Shown here one piece after another: positions 51,100-60,525 of a stretch of DNA of 64,000 nt (position 1 is its first letter; each line of letters begins with the position of its first letter). This DNA is from DATFXM01 sp035315885 (lineage in GTDB: Bacteria; Acidobacteriota; Blastocatellia; UBA7656): the NCBI GenBank assembly GCA_035315885.1, contig DATFXM010000061.1, forward strand, positions 8,371 to 72,370, read 5' to 3'. Made by a program: the position numbers and the translations under genes. The notes under the pieces are model-generated. The model saw only the letters and a program-made list of their open reading frames with translations. It was not told the origin of the DNA and made no database searches.

Positions 51100-51184
51100 G
51101 TTCTGCGCTCTGAGTTCTGAGTTCTGAGAGTGAGCTGGCGCTCGCCGCTCGGAACGCGTGTACTCAGAACTTAGAACTCAGAAT
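51100..51184. repeat. Heptamer array (GTTCTGA) with inverted partner
   Basis: Units GTTCTGC, GCTCTGA, GTTCTGA x2 (51100-51127), then inverse TCAGAAC, TTAGAAC, TCAGAAT (51164-51184) in register. It lies between the GH51 stop (51190) and the protease start. Confidence 0.8.
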
Positions 51185-51189
51185 TTCCT

Positions 51190-52875
51190 TCACGCCAACT
51201 CAATCGACAACCGGGTCACCGACGCCGCTGGGAACTCAAACACCAGCCCAGAACCACGCACCCCTTCCGCCTGCGCCCGCCTTGGTTTGACCGCATCCGG
51301 AGTCTCGAAGGTGTTGTGTGCGTGAATATCGGACGCAGCCAGAACTGTGATATTCGCTTCTTTTGGACTCCCGCCACGAATCGTTATCTCTGCCTTTCGC
51401 GACTGGGCCGCATCGGCGTTGGTGACTGTCAGGACAAGCTGACGCCCCTGCAACGACGCTGAGCCATCCAACCCTTGCACGCTTGCCGGCTGACCATTTC
51501 GCGTATACGACGGCCTCGGAGAGGAGACTACCGTCCGGAGCGATTGTCCACCCTGATGTGGGGCGTACATCTCAAAAACGTGGAAAGTTGGAGTAAGCAG
51601 GAGCGCCTCTTCGTGCGTGAGAAACAGCGACTGGAGACAGTTGGCAAGTTGCGCAATGCTTGCCAGCCCGACCTTCTCAGCGTGGCGATGAAACGCGTTC
51701 AGCGTCTGCCCGGCAAGTACCGCGTCGCGCATCGTCGACTGCTGTCCGAACAGATGGGTGGGATCCACCTCGCTCCCGGGCCGGTACCATGAGCCCCATT
51801 CATCGACTACCAGCTTTACGTGATGCTGACGATCGAACTCGCCCATCGCTGTCCAATGACTTGTAATCAAACCTTCAATTTGTTCAGCCTCGCGCAAAAG
51901 CTCGTACCACTCCTCTACCGGATACTTGACCGCGTCGCCCTTTCCCTTAACCCAGTCACCGGTCCGGCCGCCGCTGACGTTCCATGAATAATGATGCAGG
52001 GCCCAGCCCCACATCCGTCCTATGGCCCGGCGTTCGGCGAGCTTGCTGAAAAACCGGCGCGTCCACTCGACTTCACCGCCGCCCGGACCCGCGCCGATGC
52101 ACGCCAGATCGACGGAGAATCCTGGAAGCCACTCGGTGAACCGGCGATACTCCGAGGCGTATTCTTCCGGAGTAAAATTACCGCCGCAGCCCCACGACTC
52201 GTTGCCAACTCCCCAGTACTTGACTGAGAACGGCTCGCGATCGCCGGCCGCCTCCCGCATTTCGGCCAACGTAGTGCTTGCCGGCGGTGCGTTGCAGTAC
52301 TCAACCCACTGATAGAAGTCGCGAGCGTTCAGGCTCCGCAGATTGGCGGCGAAATAGGGCTGAGCGCCGACCAGCTTGCAGAATCGTGCGAACTCGTTTG
52401 TTCCAAATTGATTGGTCTCGTATTTCCAAGGAGTATCGGGAGCACCTTTCGGCCACTCCGAAGCTCCCCGCCAAAAGTTTGTCCGACGCGGTCGATTGGC
52501 CCTGGGGCCAATCCCGTCTCGCCAGTCATAGCTATCGGCGAAGCAACCGCCCGGCCAACGGATCACCGAAGGCTTGATCCGCTGCAGCGCTTCGACAAGC
52601 GACTTTCGCATGCCGCGGATGTTCGGAATCTTCGAGTCTTCCCCCACCCAGATCCCGCCGTAGACCACTCCGCCCAGGTGCTCGACAAAATGACCGTATA
52701 GCTCGGGCGCGATCCTGCCGATCGGCTCTCCAATAAGCACTTCGATTCGCGAGTCTGCAATCTGACTCCGACCCGCAGCCGCTCGCGTCGATCTGAGAAC
52801 AAACGGAGCGCCTCCGATCGCAGCAGCTCCTCCGGAAAGCGCCGTGCGCAGGAATTCGCGTCGTTTCATCGTCAT
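51190..52875 (-). CDS. Alpha-L-arabinofuranosidase (GH51)
   Basis: A 561-residue enzyme with a Tat-like signal (MKRREFLRTALSGGAAAIGG). The GH51 barrel contains RWPGGCFADSYDWRDGIGP, the acid/base in WGVGNESWG (Glu about 226) and the nucleophile in LVVDEWGSWY (Glu about 359). The C-terminal beta domain ends in a family-typical hydrophobic strand. It releases arabinose from arabinan or arabinoxylan side chains. The start overlaps the upstream GH106-like stop (ATGA), so it is translationally coupled. Last gene of the large catabolic operon. Confidence 0.93.
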   Translation of the reverse strand: MTMKRREFLRTALSGGAAAIGGAPFVLRSTRAAAGRSQIADSRIEVLIGEPIGRIAPELYGHFVEHLGGVVYGGIWVGEDSKIPNIRGMRKSLVEALQRIKPSVIRWPGGCFADSYDWRDGIGPRANRPRRTNFWRGASEWPKGAPDTPWKYETNQFGTNEFARFCKLVGAQPYFAANLRSLNARDFYQWVEYCNAPPASTTLAEMREAAGDREPFSVKYWGVGNESWGCGGNFTPEEYASEYRRFTEWLPGFSVDLACIGAGPGGGEVEWTRRFFSKLAERRAIGRMWGWALHHYSWNVSGGRTGDWVKGKGDAVKYPVEEWYELLREAEQIEGLITSHWTAMGEFDRQHHVKLVVDEWGSWYRPGSEVDPTHLFGQQSTMRDAVLAGQTLNAFHRHAEKVGLASIAQLANCLQSLFLTHEEALLLTPTFHVFEMYAPHQGGQSLRTVVSSPRPSYTRNGQPASVQGLDGSASLQGRQLVLTVTNADAAQSRKAEITIRGGSPKEANITVLAASDIHAHNTFETPDAVKPRRAQAEGVRGSGLVFEFPAASVTRLSIELA

Positions 52876-55721
52876 CGTGTAGCCGGCTCCGCAATCAGTC
52901 GCACCGGGCCCAGCAGACCCGAAGGTTCGAGTTTTATTTTGTCCATGTCCTGGGCTTGAAAACGCTGCCCATAACGAAGGTTCAGCAGCCGGTAGTCCGG
53001 CAAAGGACCGCCAGCCATGTGATTCACCGCAAGATTCCCGACCGCGATTCTTACCAAGTTTTCACCGGGATGCAACAGCCCGGTCACATCCACTGCGTAC
53101 GGCGGACACCAAACGGCCCCCGCCCTGCGATCGTTGACGTACACGACCGCCGCCTCGCGCACCGGACCCTCCAGTTTCGCGCGCATGCCCGGACCCTCCG
53201 GCCGCCCATCATCGGCGTCCGTTGCCGGCCTTCCATCGCCGAGGCTGATTCGCATCTTCCCTCCAGGTTTGAAGAGCTCATCGGGGACATTGATCCTCTT
53301 CTCGTAGGTCGCAACGCCAGAGAAGAACCGCAAGTCTTCTATGTCCGTCCAGGAGCGCAATGTACTCAGCCTGCGAGATTCCCCGTGAGCAAAGCGAACT
53401 GTCCAGTTCTCGTTCAAGTCAAACGATGCAGCCTTCGTGGGTGATTCGCTAAGAGTCGATACGGCTTGTGTACGTCTGGTGAAAACGACGAGCCGCGAGG
53501 CATACGGTTCGAGGTCCAGCGACAACGTGGTGCCTGCCTCAGTGTCAGATTGGGCGTGAGCGCCTGCGATGTTGCCGGTCAACGGATCCCAGATCTCCGC
53601 GGCCATTCCCCTGACCCGAAATGTCGCGCTGAAAAGTTTGCGCTCGGCCGAAGAGTTCGCGAGGAAGTATATCTCTGCATCATCGGTGGCCCGATGAACA
53701 AAGCCGATATCCGGAGTAGCCGGCGACAACACGAAGTCGGCCGATAGCGACTCACGAAGGGCTCTCTCGAGCCCGGTCTCCTCGTCGTCAACTATGCGAG
53801 CCGTGGCTTGATGCTCTTCGAACAAGGACCTGGCCATTTGCGCGATAGTTTGATTGTCGCGAGAGCCAGGATGAAAGTCAGGCAGCTCAGATGGCGTCCT
53901 TTTGGTGGCCAAGAGACTCCCGCCGGAGCGCGCGAACTGTCCCAGGACGCGTAGTGTTGCTTCCGGGATGCAGGACACGTTGGGCAAAATCACTATCTTG
54001 TACGGGTGGGCGCCGAGCATCAGGCGGCCGTGGTCAACGTGTCCTGCTTCGGCCAGCGCTTCGTCGTCGAAGAAGTCGAAACCGTACCCAGCGTCGAGCA
54101 CTGTCGGGATAATTTTCTGTCCGATTACCTCGCGCAGCGACTCGATCAAGTTGACATTCCCGCTGCTGAACCGGCCACGCGCGTCATCGCTCGGGAGATA
54201 AATCGCTACGTCGTTCCGCGGCTCACCCTGTCGTAGCATGAAACTGATCCGCTGGAGGTACCGGGTCAGATCGGGCATTGCGATCCACCACGGATTGCTG
54301 TCGTTGAACACACCGGCCGCGTAGAAGCGCCAGCCCGGATACTCGGCTGAAGGTGGGCTATAAGGCCAGCCATGTCCAATCAACTGGTTCACGCCCTGTA
54401 AGAAATGAAGATCTGCTTCGGCCTTCATGTCGAGCGGCGTCGCTCTGAACGATGGCGAGTGCAGCCACGTCCAGGTCTCGGATGATGTTATTCGTCTGCC
54501 GAACAGATGACTTGCCGAAGAAGCCCATCGGGTGGCGCTCAAGGTTCGCCATCGGAATCCCTCTCCTTCACTGAGGTCTACGTCCGAGTTACTCGACAGG
54601 GCCGCCGCCGGCACGCCGTAGCACTGCATACGCAGCAGCGTCCGGTTCTTGCGCGACCAGTCGCGCAGCGGCTTTATGAACCGCTCATTCAGAAGCTCAG
54701 TCAGCGTTCTGCCCCAGTCGCGTCGAATGGCCGAAGTCTCCGGTCCGATGTCAAACGCAAGTGCCGGCAGGTACGCCGAAAGGTCATATCCTCGTCGCTT
54801 CTTGAACTCGACCAGAAAATCGTCTGTCCAATCCGAGTTGTAAACTTCCAGGCTGTCGCAAAAAACAGCAAACGGAGCGCGACCCTCGAAAGCGCGCATC
54901 AGCTTGTCGCCTGTGTCTCTCAGATAGGCTCCCACGGCCGCTGCATCAAGGTGATTCAACACAAAACCTTCCGCACCTACGGCGGCGCGCTTGACCTGCA
55001 TTCCAGTGCGGCTCGCAATGTAAAACTGAACTTCTCCCGACGCGTCCGAAGGCAATTCCACTGTGCCGTCTTCGCCGCGAACGAGACGGCGCAGACTATT
55101 GGGGGCGATGGCCCCGCCATTCACCGTCGCGAGAAAAATTCCTATCACCGTTTCTCCTGCACCCATCGCAGGCAACGTGACTCTGCGAGACGGGCTCTTG
55201 AGTGGAAACCGCTCGATGCGGAGGCGGCCTGCGGCGTGGCTGATCAGAACCGAAGGTCCGCCATAAGGCCAACCGCTTCCGAGAGTGAGGTCCATCCTCA
55301 GACCAAGCTCACGAGCTTTCTCGCTGGTGAAACGCAGCGCTGACAGAAACTCGTCGGACAGGAACGGCAGCGTCTTTATTCCGCTGCGCGCGCCGTCAAG
55401 CGCGAGGGGATAAACCGGTTGCACCTCAAACCCACCGATTCCCGCGTCCTTCATCGCCCTCATCTCGCGCTCTAGCTCCGATCGCACCACCGCGGGACCA
55501 AACCACCACCACCGCATCATTATTCTTGAGTCGTCAGGCGGATTGGCAAAAGAAGCTGCCAACTGCTCTATGCGCGACGCTGGCCTCGATTGCGAGCCCG
55601 CTGAGGAGCGTGGTTTGTCAGAACCGCGAACCTCCCCAGTTCGCGCAAACAACACCGCAGCAATCACCGTTAGGGCAATCGTCGAGCGGCGCGAGATTGT
55701 CTCAGCTCTGAATGCTGCCAT
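52872..55721 (-). CDS. GH106-like alpha-L-rhamnosidase
   Basis: A 949-residue secreted protein with a signal at about 10-33. The N-terminal barrel starts RIMMRWWWFGPAVVRSELEREM, with GIGGFEVQPVYPL and DLTLGSGWPYGGP, the typical pattern of the GH106 alpha-L-rhamnosidase group. A middle segment has FCDSLEVYNSDWTDDFLVEFKKRRGYDL. The C-terminal part holds a galactose-binding-like jelly roll (GAVWCPPYAVDVTGLLHPGENLVRIAVGNLAVN). It would remove rhamnose from rhamnogalacturonan or other plant and bacterial glycans. It overlaps GH51 downstream and is 28 bp from GH88 upstream. Confidence 0.85.
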   Translation of the reverse strand: MAAFRAETISRRSTIALTVIAAVLFARTGEVRGSDKPRSSAGSQSRPASRIEQLAASFANPPDDSRIMMRWWWFGPAVVRSELEREMRAMKDAGIGGFEVQPVYPLALDGARSGIKTLPFLSDEFLSALRFTSEKARELGLRMDLTLGSGWPYGGPSVLISHAAGRLRIERFPLKSPSRRVTLPAMGAGETVIGIFLATVNGGAIAPNSLRRLVRGEDGTVELPSDASGEVQFYIASRTGMQVKRAAVGAEGFVLNHLDAAAVGAYLRDTGDKLMRAFEGRAPFAVFCDSLEVYNSDWTDDFLVEFKKRRGYDLSAYLPALAFDIGPETSAIRRDWGRTLTELLNERFIKPLRDWSRKNRTLLRMQCYGVPAAALSSNSDVDLSEGEGFRWRTLSATRWASSASHLFGRRITSSETWTWLHSPSFRATPLDMKAEADLHFLQGVNQLIGHGWPYSPPSAEYPGWRFYAAGVFNDSNPWWIAMPDLTRYLQRISFMLRQGEPRNDVAIYLPSDDARGRFSSGNVNLIESLREVIGQKIIPTVLDAGYGFDFFDDEALAEAGHVDHGRLMLGAHPYKIVILPNVSCIPEATLRVLGQFARSGGSLLATKRTPSELPDFHPGSRDNQTIAQMARSLFEEHQATARIVDDEETGLERALRESLSADFVLSPATPDIGFVHRATDDAEIYFLANSSAERKLFSATFRVRGMAAEIWDPLTGNIAGAHAQSDTEAGTTLSLDLEPYASRLVVFTRRTQAVSTLSESPTKAASFDLNENWTVRFAHGESRRLSTLRSWTDIEDLRFFSGVATYEKRINVPDELFKPGGKMRISLGDGRPATDADDGRPEGPGMRAKLEGPVREAAVVYVNDRRAGAVWCPPYAVDVTGLLHPGENLVRIAVGNLAVNHMAGGPLPDYRLLNLRYGQRFQAQDMDKIKLEPSGLLGPVRLIAEPATR

Positions 55722-55749
55722 TCCGCGTATGACTCAGTGACTCTGCCAG

Positions 55750-56934
55750 CTAAACGTCCTGGGGCTCGGACAAGACCATGTGAAGAGCCTCCATAAAGAA
55801 ATAGTCTCCCCACATGACCGATTCATCGACGCCCCAATTCATCGGGCGGTGGTACACGCCGTGGCGCAGGATGCCTTCATACTCCCGATCATGCGCGCCA
55901 AGAAAGTCATCTCCGGTCAGCGTATCAAGAATTGTAAGCGCCGCGTTTCGATAAGTCGCCGACGCCCTGCCGCTGCGAGCAGTGTCTTTCAGTTTCCAGA
56001 AAGCCGCGGCGATGATTGCCGAGGCGGAGCTATCGAGCGGCTCATTCGGTATGTTCGGCGCGCCGTAGTCCCAAAACGGCACTCCTCTATCAGGTGTATT
56101 CTCGAAGAAGAATCCTGCACAGCGTTCCGCCGTGTCGAGGAACAGTTCCTCCTGTGTATAGCGATAAGTATCAGTGAACCCGTAGATCGCCCACGCCAGA
56201 CCTCTTGCCCAACAGGTGAAGGGAGAGTAGCCCTGCTGCGTCGACAGATTCCGAAACTCGCCGCGCACCGGGTTGAATATCGCTTCGTGGATCACCATCC
56301 CTTCTAGGTCCATCAATCGATCGCCTCGCTTTTGAACAAGGTACTTTTCGGTCGTACGAGCGTGGCGCGAAGCCTTCTCAAACAACCCGCGGTCCCCGCC
56401 GAGTTCCGCAGCGCGAAACAAGAGTCTGATGTTCATCATCACGTCTATAAACAATGACTGGGGCCCGTGGAACGAGTAGATGTAATGATCTTCGCCGGTA
56501 GCCTTCCACCTGAAGGATTGGACCGTGCCGGCAGTGATCAAAAGGTCCTTCAGCCATTGCCGAGACGGGTCGTCCGCGGAGGTGATCCGGTACCAACGAT
56601 CCGCAGTCGACATGAAGATGAATCCGAGGTCGTGCACGTCACGATCAAACTTACGATGTTCGAGCGAGCGAGTGTGCCGCTCAGCGGCGTCCCGCCATTT
56701 CTGATCGGATGTCCGCTCGTAAGCAAGCCACATCATCCCTGCGTAGAACCCCGGACACCAGTCGGTCCAGATGTACTCCGGACGTGTCCATCGTCCTCGC
56801 TCCGTGTAGATCGGAGCCGCCTTGTCCGCGGGCCACTTCGGGAGCATTCGTTCGAGCTGTCCCAAGCCAAAACCGAACGCGCGCTCCAGACGCGGCCGCA
56901 ATGAAGTCTCATCAATTGATTCCGGTACTCTCAT
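55750..56934 (-). CDS. GH88 unsaturated glucuronyl hydrolase-like protein
   Basis: A 394-residue (alpha/alpha)6-barrel protein with no signal peptide. It has WCPGFYAGMMWLAYE, the catalytic-Asp segments HDLGFIF and SLFIDVMMNIRLLF, CWARGLAWAIYGF and LDSSASAIIAAAFWKL, all typical of GH88. Such enzymes hydrate the unsaturated uronic acid left by polysaccharide lyases. No lyase is in the window. The ATG is directly adjacent to the SDR stop. Cytoplasmic location implies import of oligomers, perhaps by the operon's MFS protein. Confidence 0.88.
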   Translation of the reverse strand: MRVPESIDETSLRPRLERAFGFGLGQLERMLPKWPADKAAPIYTERGRWTRPEYIWTDWCPGFYAGMMWLAYERTSDQKWRDAAERHTRSLEHRKFDRDVHDLGFIFMSTADRWYRITSADDPSRQWLKDLLITAGTVQSFRWKATGEDHYIYSFHGPQSLFIDVMMNIRLLFRAAELGGDRGLFEKASRHARTTEKYLVQKRGDRLMDLEGMVIHEAIFNPVRGEFRNLSTQQGYSPFTCWARGLAWAIYGFTDTYRYTQEELFLDTAERCAGFFFENTPDRGVPFWDYGAPNIPNEPLDSSASAIIAAAFWKLKDTARSGRASATYRNAALTILDTLTGDDFLGAHDREYEGILRHGVYHRPMNWGVDESVMWGDYFFMEALHMVLSEPQDV

Positions 56935-57726
56935 TCAAAGTCTGCGAATGTTCATTCCGCCGCTGACTTCCACGACTAGACCGGTCGAGTAGTCGAAGCT
57001 CCCGTTTGCGAGAGCGACCACCGCTCGGGCTACATCTTCCGGAAGCCCCCATCTCGATTGTGGTATAAGCCCTTCGGCGATCAGCTTGTCATATCTCTCA
57101 GACACCGGCGACGTCATGTCGGTCTTGATCACACCGGGACGCACTTCGTAAACGGCGATGTCGCGTTGCGCGAGACGAGCCGCGAAGATTGCCGCCGCCA
57201 TGCTCAAACCCGACTTTGATACGCAGTATTCGCTTCTGGAAGGTGACGCGATATAAGCGGACACCGAAGTGATAAACACGATCTTCGGCCGCATCTCGGG
57301 AGCAGCCTTGCGCTGTTCGATCATTAGATGCGCGGCTTTCTGGGTAAGAAAGAACGGTCCTCGAAGGTTTGTAGACAGCACCCTATCAAAACTTTCAACC
57401 GATGTGTCGAGCACATCCACGCGCAGTTCTGGAGCTACGCCCGCGTTATTCACCAGCAGGTCGAGCCTTCCAAATCTCTCGACCACTTCATCAAGCATAG
57501 GCTGATGATCGTCAAGCTCCGAGACATCACCCTTAACCGGGAGGAACTGGGCCCCGAGCTCATCAACTCGTTTCTTGACTTCGAAGATTCCGGTCTCTGA
57601 TTGCGGACTCAGAACCCTAGAGTTCCCCGCAACATCGTAACCGGCTCCAGCAAGAGCGAGCGCGATTCCACGGCCGATTCCTCGGCTCGCGCCCGTTACA
57701 AAAGCGACTGGCCGTGTGTTCTTCAA
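56935..57726 (-). CDS. Short-chain dehydrogenase/reductase
   Basis: A 263-residue SDR with the cofactor motif TGASRGIG (residues 14-21), NNAG, catalytic Ser in FITSVSAYI and YxxxK as YCVSK, then the PGVIKTDMT loop. The annotated class is 3-oxoacyl-ACP reductase-like, but the glycosidase operon context suggests a sugar or sugar-acid substrate. It overlaps the Old Yellow Enzyme gene by four bases upstream and abuts GH88 downstream. Confidence 0.9.
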   Translation of the reverse strand: MKNTRPVAFVTGASRGIGRGIALALAGAGYDVAGNSRVLSPQSETGIFEVKKRVDELGAQFLPVKGDVSELDDHQPMLDEVVERFGRLDLLVNNAGVAPELRVDVLDTSVESFDRVLSTNLRGPFFLTQKAAHLMIEQRKAAPEMRPKIVFITSVSAYIASPSRSEYCVSKSGLSMAAAIFAARLAQRDIAVYEVRPGVIKTDMTSPVSERYDKLIAEGLIPQSRWGLPEDVARAVVALANGSFDYSTGLVVEVSGGMNIRRL

Positions 57727-59216
57727 GGCTCAGACTCCGCTGTGTTCTTTCGGTGTACCCGCTTAAGTGCCTCGAGCTCGAAGCCCATCTGACTGTCTTT
57801 ATAAAACCGGTCCAGCGGATAGCAGCCAGACGGCAGCCCGTTACGCGGCGCCGTCGTGCAATCGCTGAACGTCCGGCAGAGACGCTTTCGTTCCAGGGTT
57901 CGGCCTTCAAGGACCTGCAGCGGCAGCTCCGGATATACCAGAACCATGCGTCCCAAACCAACAACATCAACCCACCCATCGCGCACTGCCGCTTGCGCTA
58001 CGTTTGCTACGAAGTCCTGCAAATACGTGTACCCAGTTCCGACAAACATCAAAGCAGGAAACTCCTGCTTAAGAATCCGAGTCACGCTCATCTGCCGCGC
58101 GACACCCGCAAGAGGATCTTCGGGTGGTTGGTAACCGTCGGAAGGTGGGAAAAACGCCGGACGTTGAATGTGCGGATTGTAATAAGGCGAACCCGCTGAA
58201 ATGTTCACCATGCGAATACCGAGTTCGGCGAGCAAACGGAGAAACTTCCGCGGTTCTTCGAGGTCGGGCTCCAGCGGATTCTGTGGATCGACTCCAAAGC
58301 CCCAGCGGTACGGCAGCAGCCGCTTGAACTCTTCGGGTACTCCAGGACCGGGCTTTCCAGGCGTCGACTGCTCGGGATCGGGACGATAAGGAACGGTGTC
58401 GAAGGCGGAGAGCCTTACTCCGATTCCAAGCGAGGGCGAAATCGACCTGATGCCTTGAACGATCTCTCTCAAGAAGCGCGTACGGTTTTCGAAGCTTCCG
58501 CCGTAATCGCCCTCACGCGTATGCGCACTCAAGAACTCATGCCCCAAATATCCGTGACAATGTTTGATGTCGACGAAATCGAATCCTATTTCAGATGCGA
58601 TCCGCGCAGCGCGATGAAACGCCTCGATGATCTGGCGCACGTCGCCATCGGATATGGTCGGGTGGTCGCGATCGAGACCGAGCTTCTGATCGAGAATCGG
58701 ATGATGATAGACGATCCTGGGCTCGGGCTGCCCTTTCCTGTTTGGTGTGCTGTAACGTCCGGAATGCGTCAACTGAAGGCCGACTATCAGACCAGCTCGA
58801 GAACCTGTTGCGCGTTGGTGCTCGTCGATAAGTCTATCTTTCAGCGCGGCGAGACCGGCGCGAGTTTGATCTGAGATGAGGAGCTGGTTCGGGTTCGCCC
58901 TGCCCTCGTGCAGCACGGCCACGGCCTCGGCGCCCCAGATCAGCTTAGCGCCGCTTCTGCCAAAGTTTTGCCAGCGACGAAAGGTCAGTTCTCCTGGTCT
59001 CCCGTCGGGTGTGCCATCCCAGCCCTCCATCGGCTGTATCGCGAAACGATTTCCGATTAGCCGCCCATCCACCGTGATGGGCTGAGCGAGCGGAGCTCCG
59101 ACTCCGCTTTCAATCTGGTCATCACACGGGATCGCTATGTTGTGTTCGCGCAGATAGCGACGGAACGACTGCGGGTCACGCACGCTCCCGATATGTAAGA
59201 AGGTCTTGGGACTCAT
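57723..59216 (-). CDS. Old Yellow Enzyme-family flavin oxidoreductase
   Basis: I use the ATG at 59216 (497 residues), 13 bp after the MFS stop; a longer frame to 59264 would overlap that gene. The FMN barrel is recognised by NRFAIQPMEGWDGTPDG, GLQLTHSGRYS, the active-site KHCHGYLGHEFLS and GLGRMVLVYPELP. The C-terminal RLCRTFSDCTTAPRNGLPSGC keeps three Cys, which might bind iron-sulfur as in 2,4-dienoyl-CoA reductases, though the spacing is not canonical and the second flavin domain is absent. A family that reduces or isomerises activated C=C bonds is unexpected inside a glycosidase operon and suggests an unsaturated or dehydrated sugar intermediate. Confidence 0.87.
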   Translation of the reverse strand: MSPKTFLHIGSVRDPQSFRRYLREHNIAIPCDDQIESGVGAPLAQPITVDGRLIGNRFAIQPMEGWDGTPDGRPGELTFRRWQNFGRSGAKLIWGAEAVAVLHEGRANPNQLLISDQTRAGLAALKDRLIDEHQRATGSRAGLIVGLQLTHSGRYSTPNRKGQPEPRIVYHHPILDQKLGLDRDHPTISDGDVRQIIEAFHRAARIASEIGFDFVDIKHCHGYLGHEFLSAHTREGDYGGSFENRTRFLREIVQGIRSISPSLGIGVRLSAFDTVPYRPDPEQSTPGKPGPGVPEEFKRLLPYRWGFGVDPQNPLEPDLEEPRKFLRLLAELGIRMVNISAGSPYYNPHIQRPAFFPPSDGYQPPEDPLAGVARQMSVTRILKQEFPALMFVGTGYTYLQDFVANVAQAAVRDGWVDVVGLGRMVLVYPELPLQVLEGRTLERKRLCRTFSDCTTAPRNGLPSGCYPLDRFYKDSQMGFELEALKRVHRKNTAESEP

Positions 59217-59229
59217 TGCAAAGGATAAT

Positions 59230-60525
59230 TTATTCTGCGGTCCGCTCCATCGTAAGGTCGCCACGCGAGTGCATCAAATCTGTCGAAGCGTTGGCATCCT
59301 GACGCGTAGGCGTTAAAGATGAGGCCGGAACTGCAACTCGCGCTTTGAGAGACACGATGGCCAGCGCTCCAGTCAATGCCAGTGCGATCAACAGCGCAAA
59401 GCCTGTACGATAGTCTCCAGTCTGGTCTCTCAAGCGCCCGACCAGCAAAGGGAACATCGCCTCGGCGATCCCATCGGCGGTCAGTACCACGCCCATCAAT
59501 CGTCCGAGCACCTTCACCCCAAACAATTCGCCGGCCATCAGCGGAATGATCAGATATTCTCCGCCGAGTGCGAGCCCAAACACCGCTGCAAAGATGTACA
59601 ACGTACCGTGCGTCGAAGCCAGAAACAGCAACGGTATCGCCGCGGCGACCAGCGAGTAGATCATCAACATCACGTACTTCTTTGGCAGCCGGTCCGCGAG
59701 CCAGCCCATCAGAAGCCGCCCGGCGATGCTGAATGCAAGCACCATCGATACGATGATCGAAATCTCACCCTGACTGTAGTGCTGATCCAGACTCAGGTAG
59801 AGCTTGAGATGCTGATTCGTTCCGCCGACAGCGCCAATCGAACACATGCTTCCGATTGCGAGCAAGTAAAACGACCCGCTGCGAAAAACCTCGCGGGCTT
59901 CGGTGGGGCTGTCGCCCGACTCCCTCCGCGCAGGAAGCGGCGGAGGCTCTTTGATGATCAAAGCCATTGGAAGCGCCACCGCGATCATGATCGCTCCCAA
60001 ACCCAACAACGCCCCTCGCCAGCCGAAGTGCGAAATCATCCACCTCGAGAGCAGCGGCACTATGGTGCCACCCGCACCGATGCCCACGTAGGCAAGACCC
60101 ATCGCCTTCCCTTTGCCTGCGTCAAACCACCGAGACAGCAGAACCTGATTTGGAAGGGGGCCGCCGCACACGTAACCGAGCGCATTAAGAAAATAGAAGA
60201 AGTAAAACATCCAAAGGGCCGACATCGAGCTCAGACCCATTACTGCTATGCCGGCGATAAGGATTCCGGCGATCATCAACCTTCGGGGACCGAAACGATC
60301 GATGATCCACCCTGCGGCGAATCCAAACAGTGGGCCAACAATAAGCTTGCTCAATGCGTTCCCGGATGTGACCTGCGTGATCGACCAACCGAACTCCTTC
60401 ACCATGAAATCGTAGTAGAAAGGCAGTCCGTAGAGTGCCAGTCCTACGATCGAAAACAAGGTGAGAAACCCGTTGGCTGCTACCTTGATCTGATTTGAAC
60501 GCGTTTGATCGCTCATTGAATTCAT
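59230..60525 (-). CDS. MFS transporter, oxalate/formate antiporter-like (OFA type)
   Basis: A 431-residue 12-segment MFS protein. It starts with GFLTLFSIVGLALYGLPFYYDFMVKEFGWS and shows FGFAAGWIIDRFGPRRLMIAG (motif A) and GYVCGGPLPNQVLLSRWFDAGKGKAMGLAYVGIGAGGTIVPLL. This is the monocarboxylate/oxalate-formate branch, so an acidic sugar derivative is a plausible substrate. The ATG overlaps the DUF6807 stop (ATGA). Confidence 0.88.
   Translation of the reverse strand: MNSMSDQTRSNQIKVAANGFLTLFSIVGLALYGLPFYYDFMVKEFGWSITQVTSGNALSKLIVGPLFGFAAGWIIDRFGPRRLMIAGILIAGIAVMGLSSMSALWMFYFFYFLNALGYVCGGPLPNQVLLSRWFDAGKGKAMGLAYVGIGAGGTIVPLLSRWMISHFGWRGALLGLGAIMIAVALPMALIIKEPPPLPARRESGDSPTEAREVFRSGSFYLLAIGSMCSIGAVGGTNQHLKLYLSLDQHYSQGEISIIVSMVLAFSIAGRLLMGWLADRLPKKYVMLMIYSLVAAAIPLLFLASTHGTLYIFAAVFGLALGGEYLIIPLMAGELFGVKVLGRLMGVVLTADGIAEAMFPLLVGRLRDQTGDYRTGFALLIALALTGALAIVSLKARVAVPASSLTPTRQDANASTDLMHSRGDLTMERTAE

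Noticed and set aside
54507..55343. 278-residue plus-strand frame over the GH106-like gene
   Set aside because: Antisense shadow; no ribosome site.
59608..60498. 296-residue plus-strand frame over the MFS gene
   Set aside because: Antisense, Arg/Gln/His-rich, no hydrophobic or catalytic pattern.
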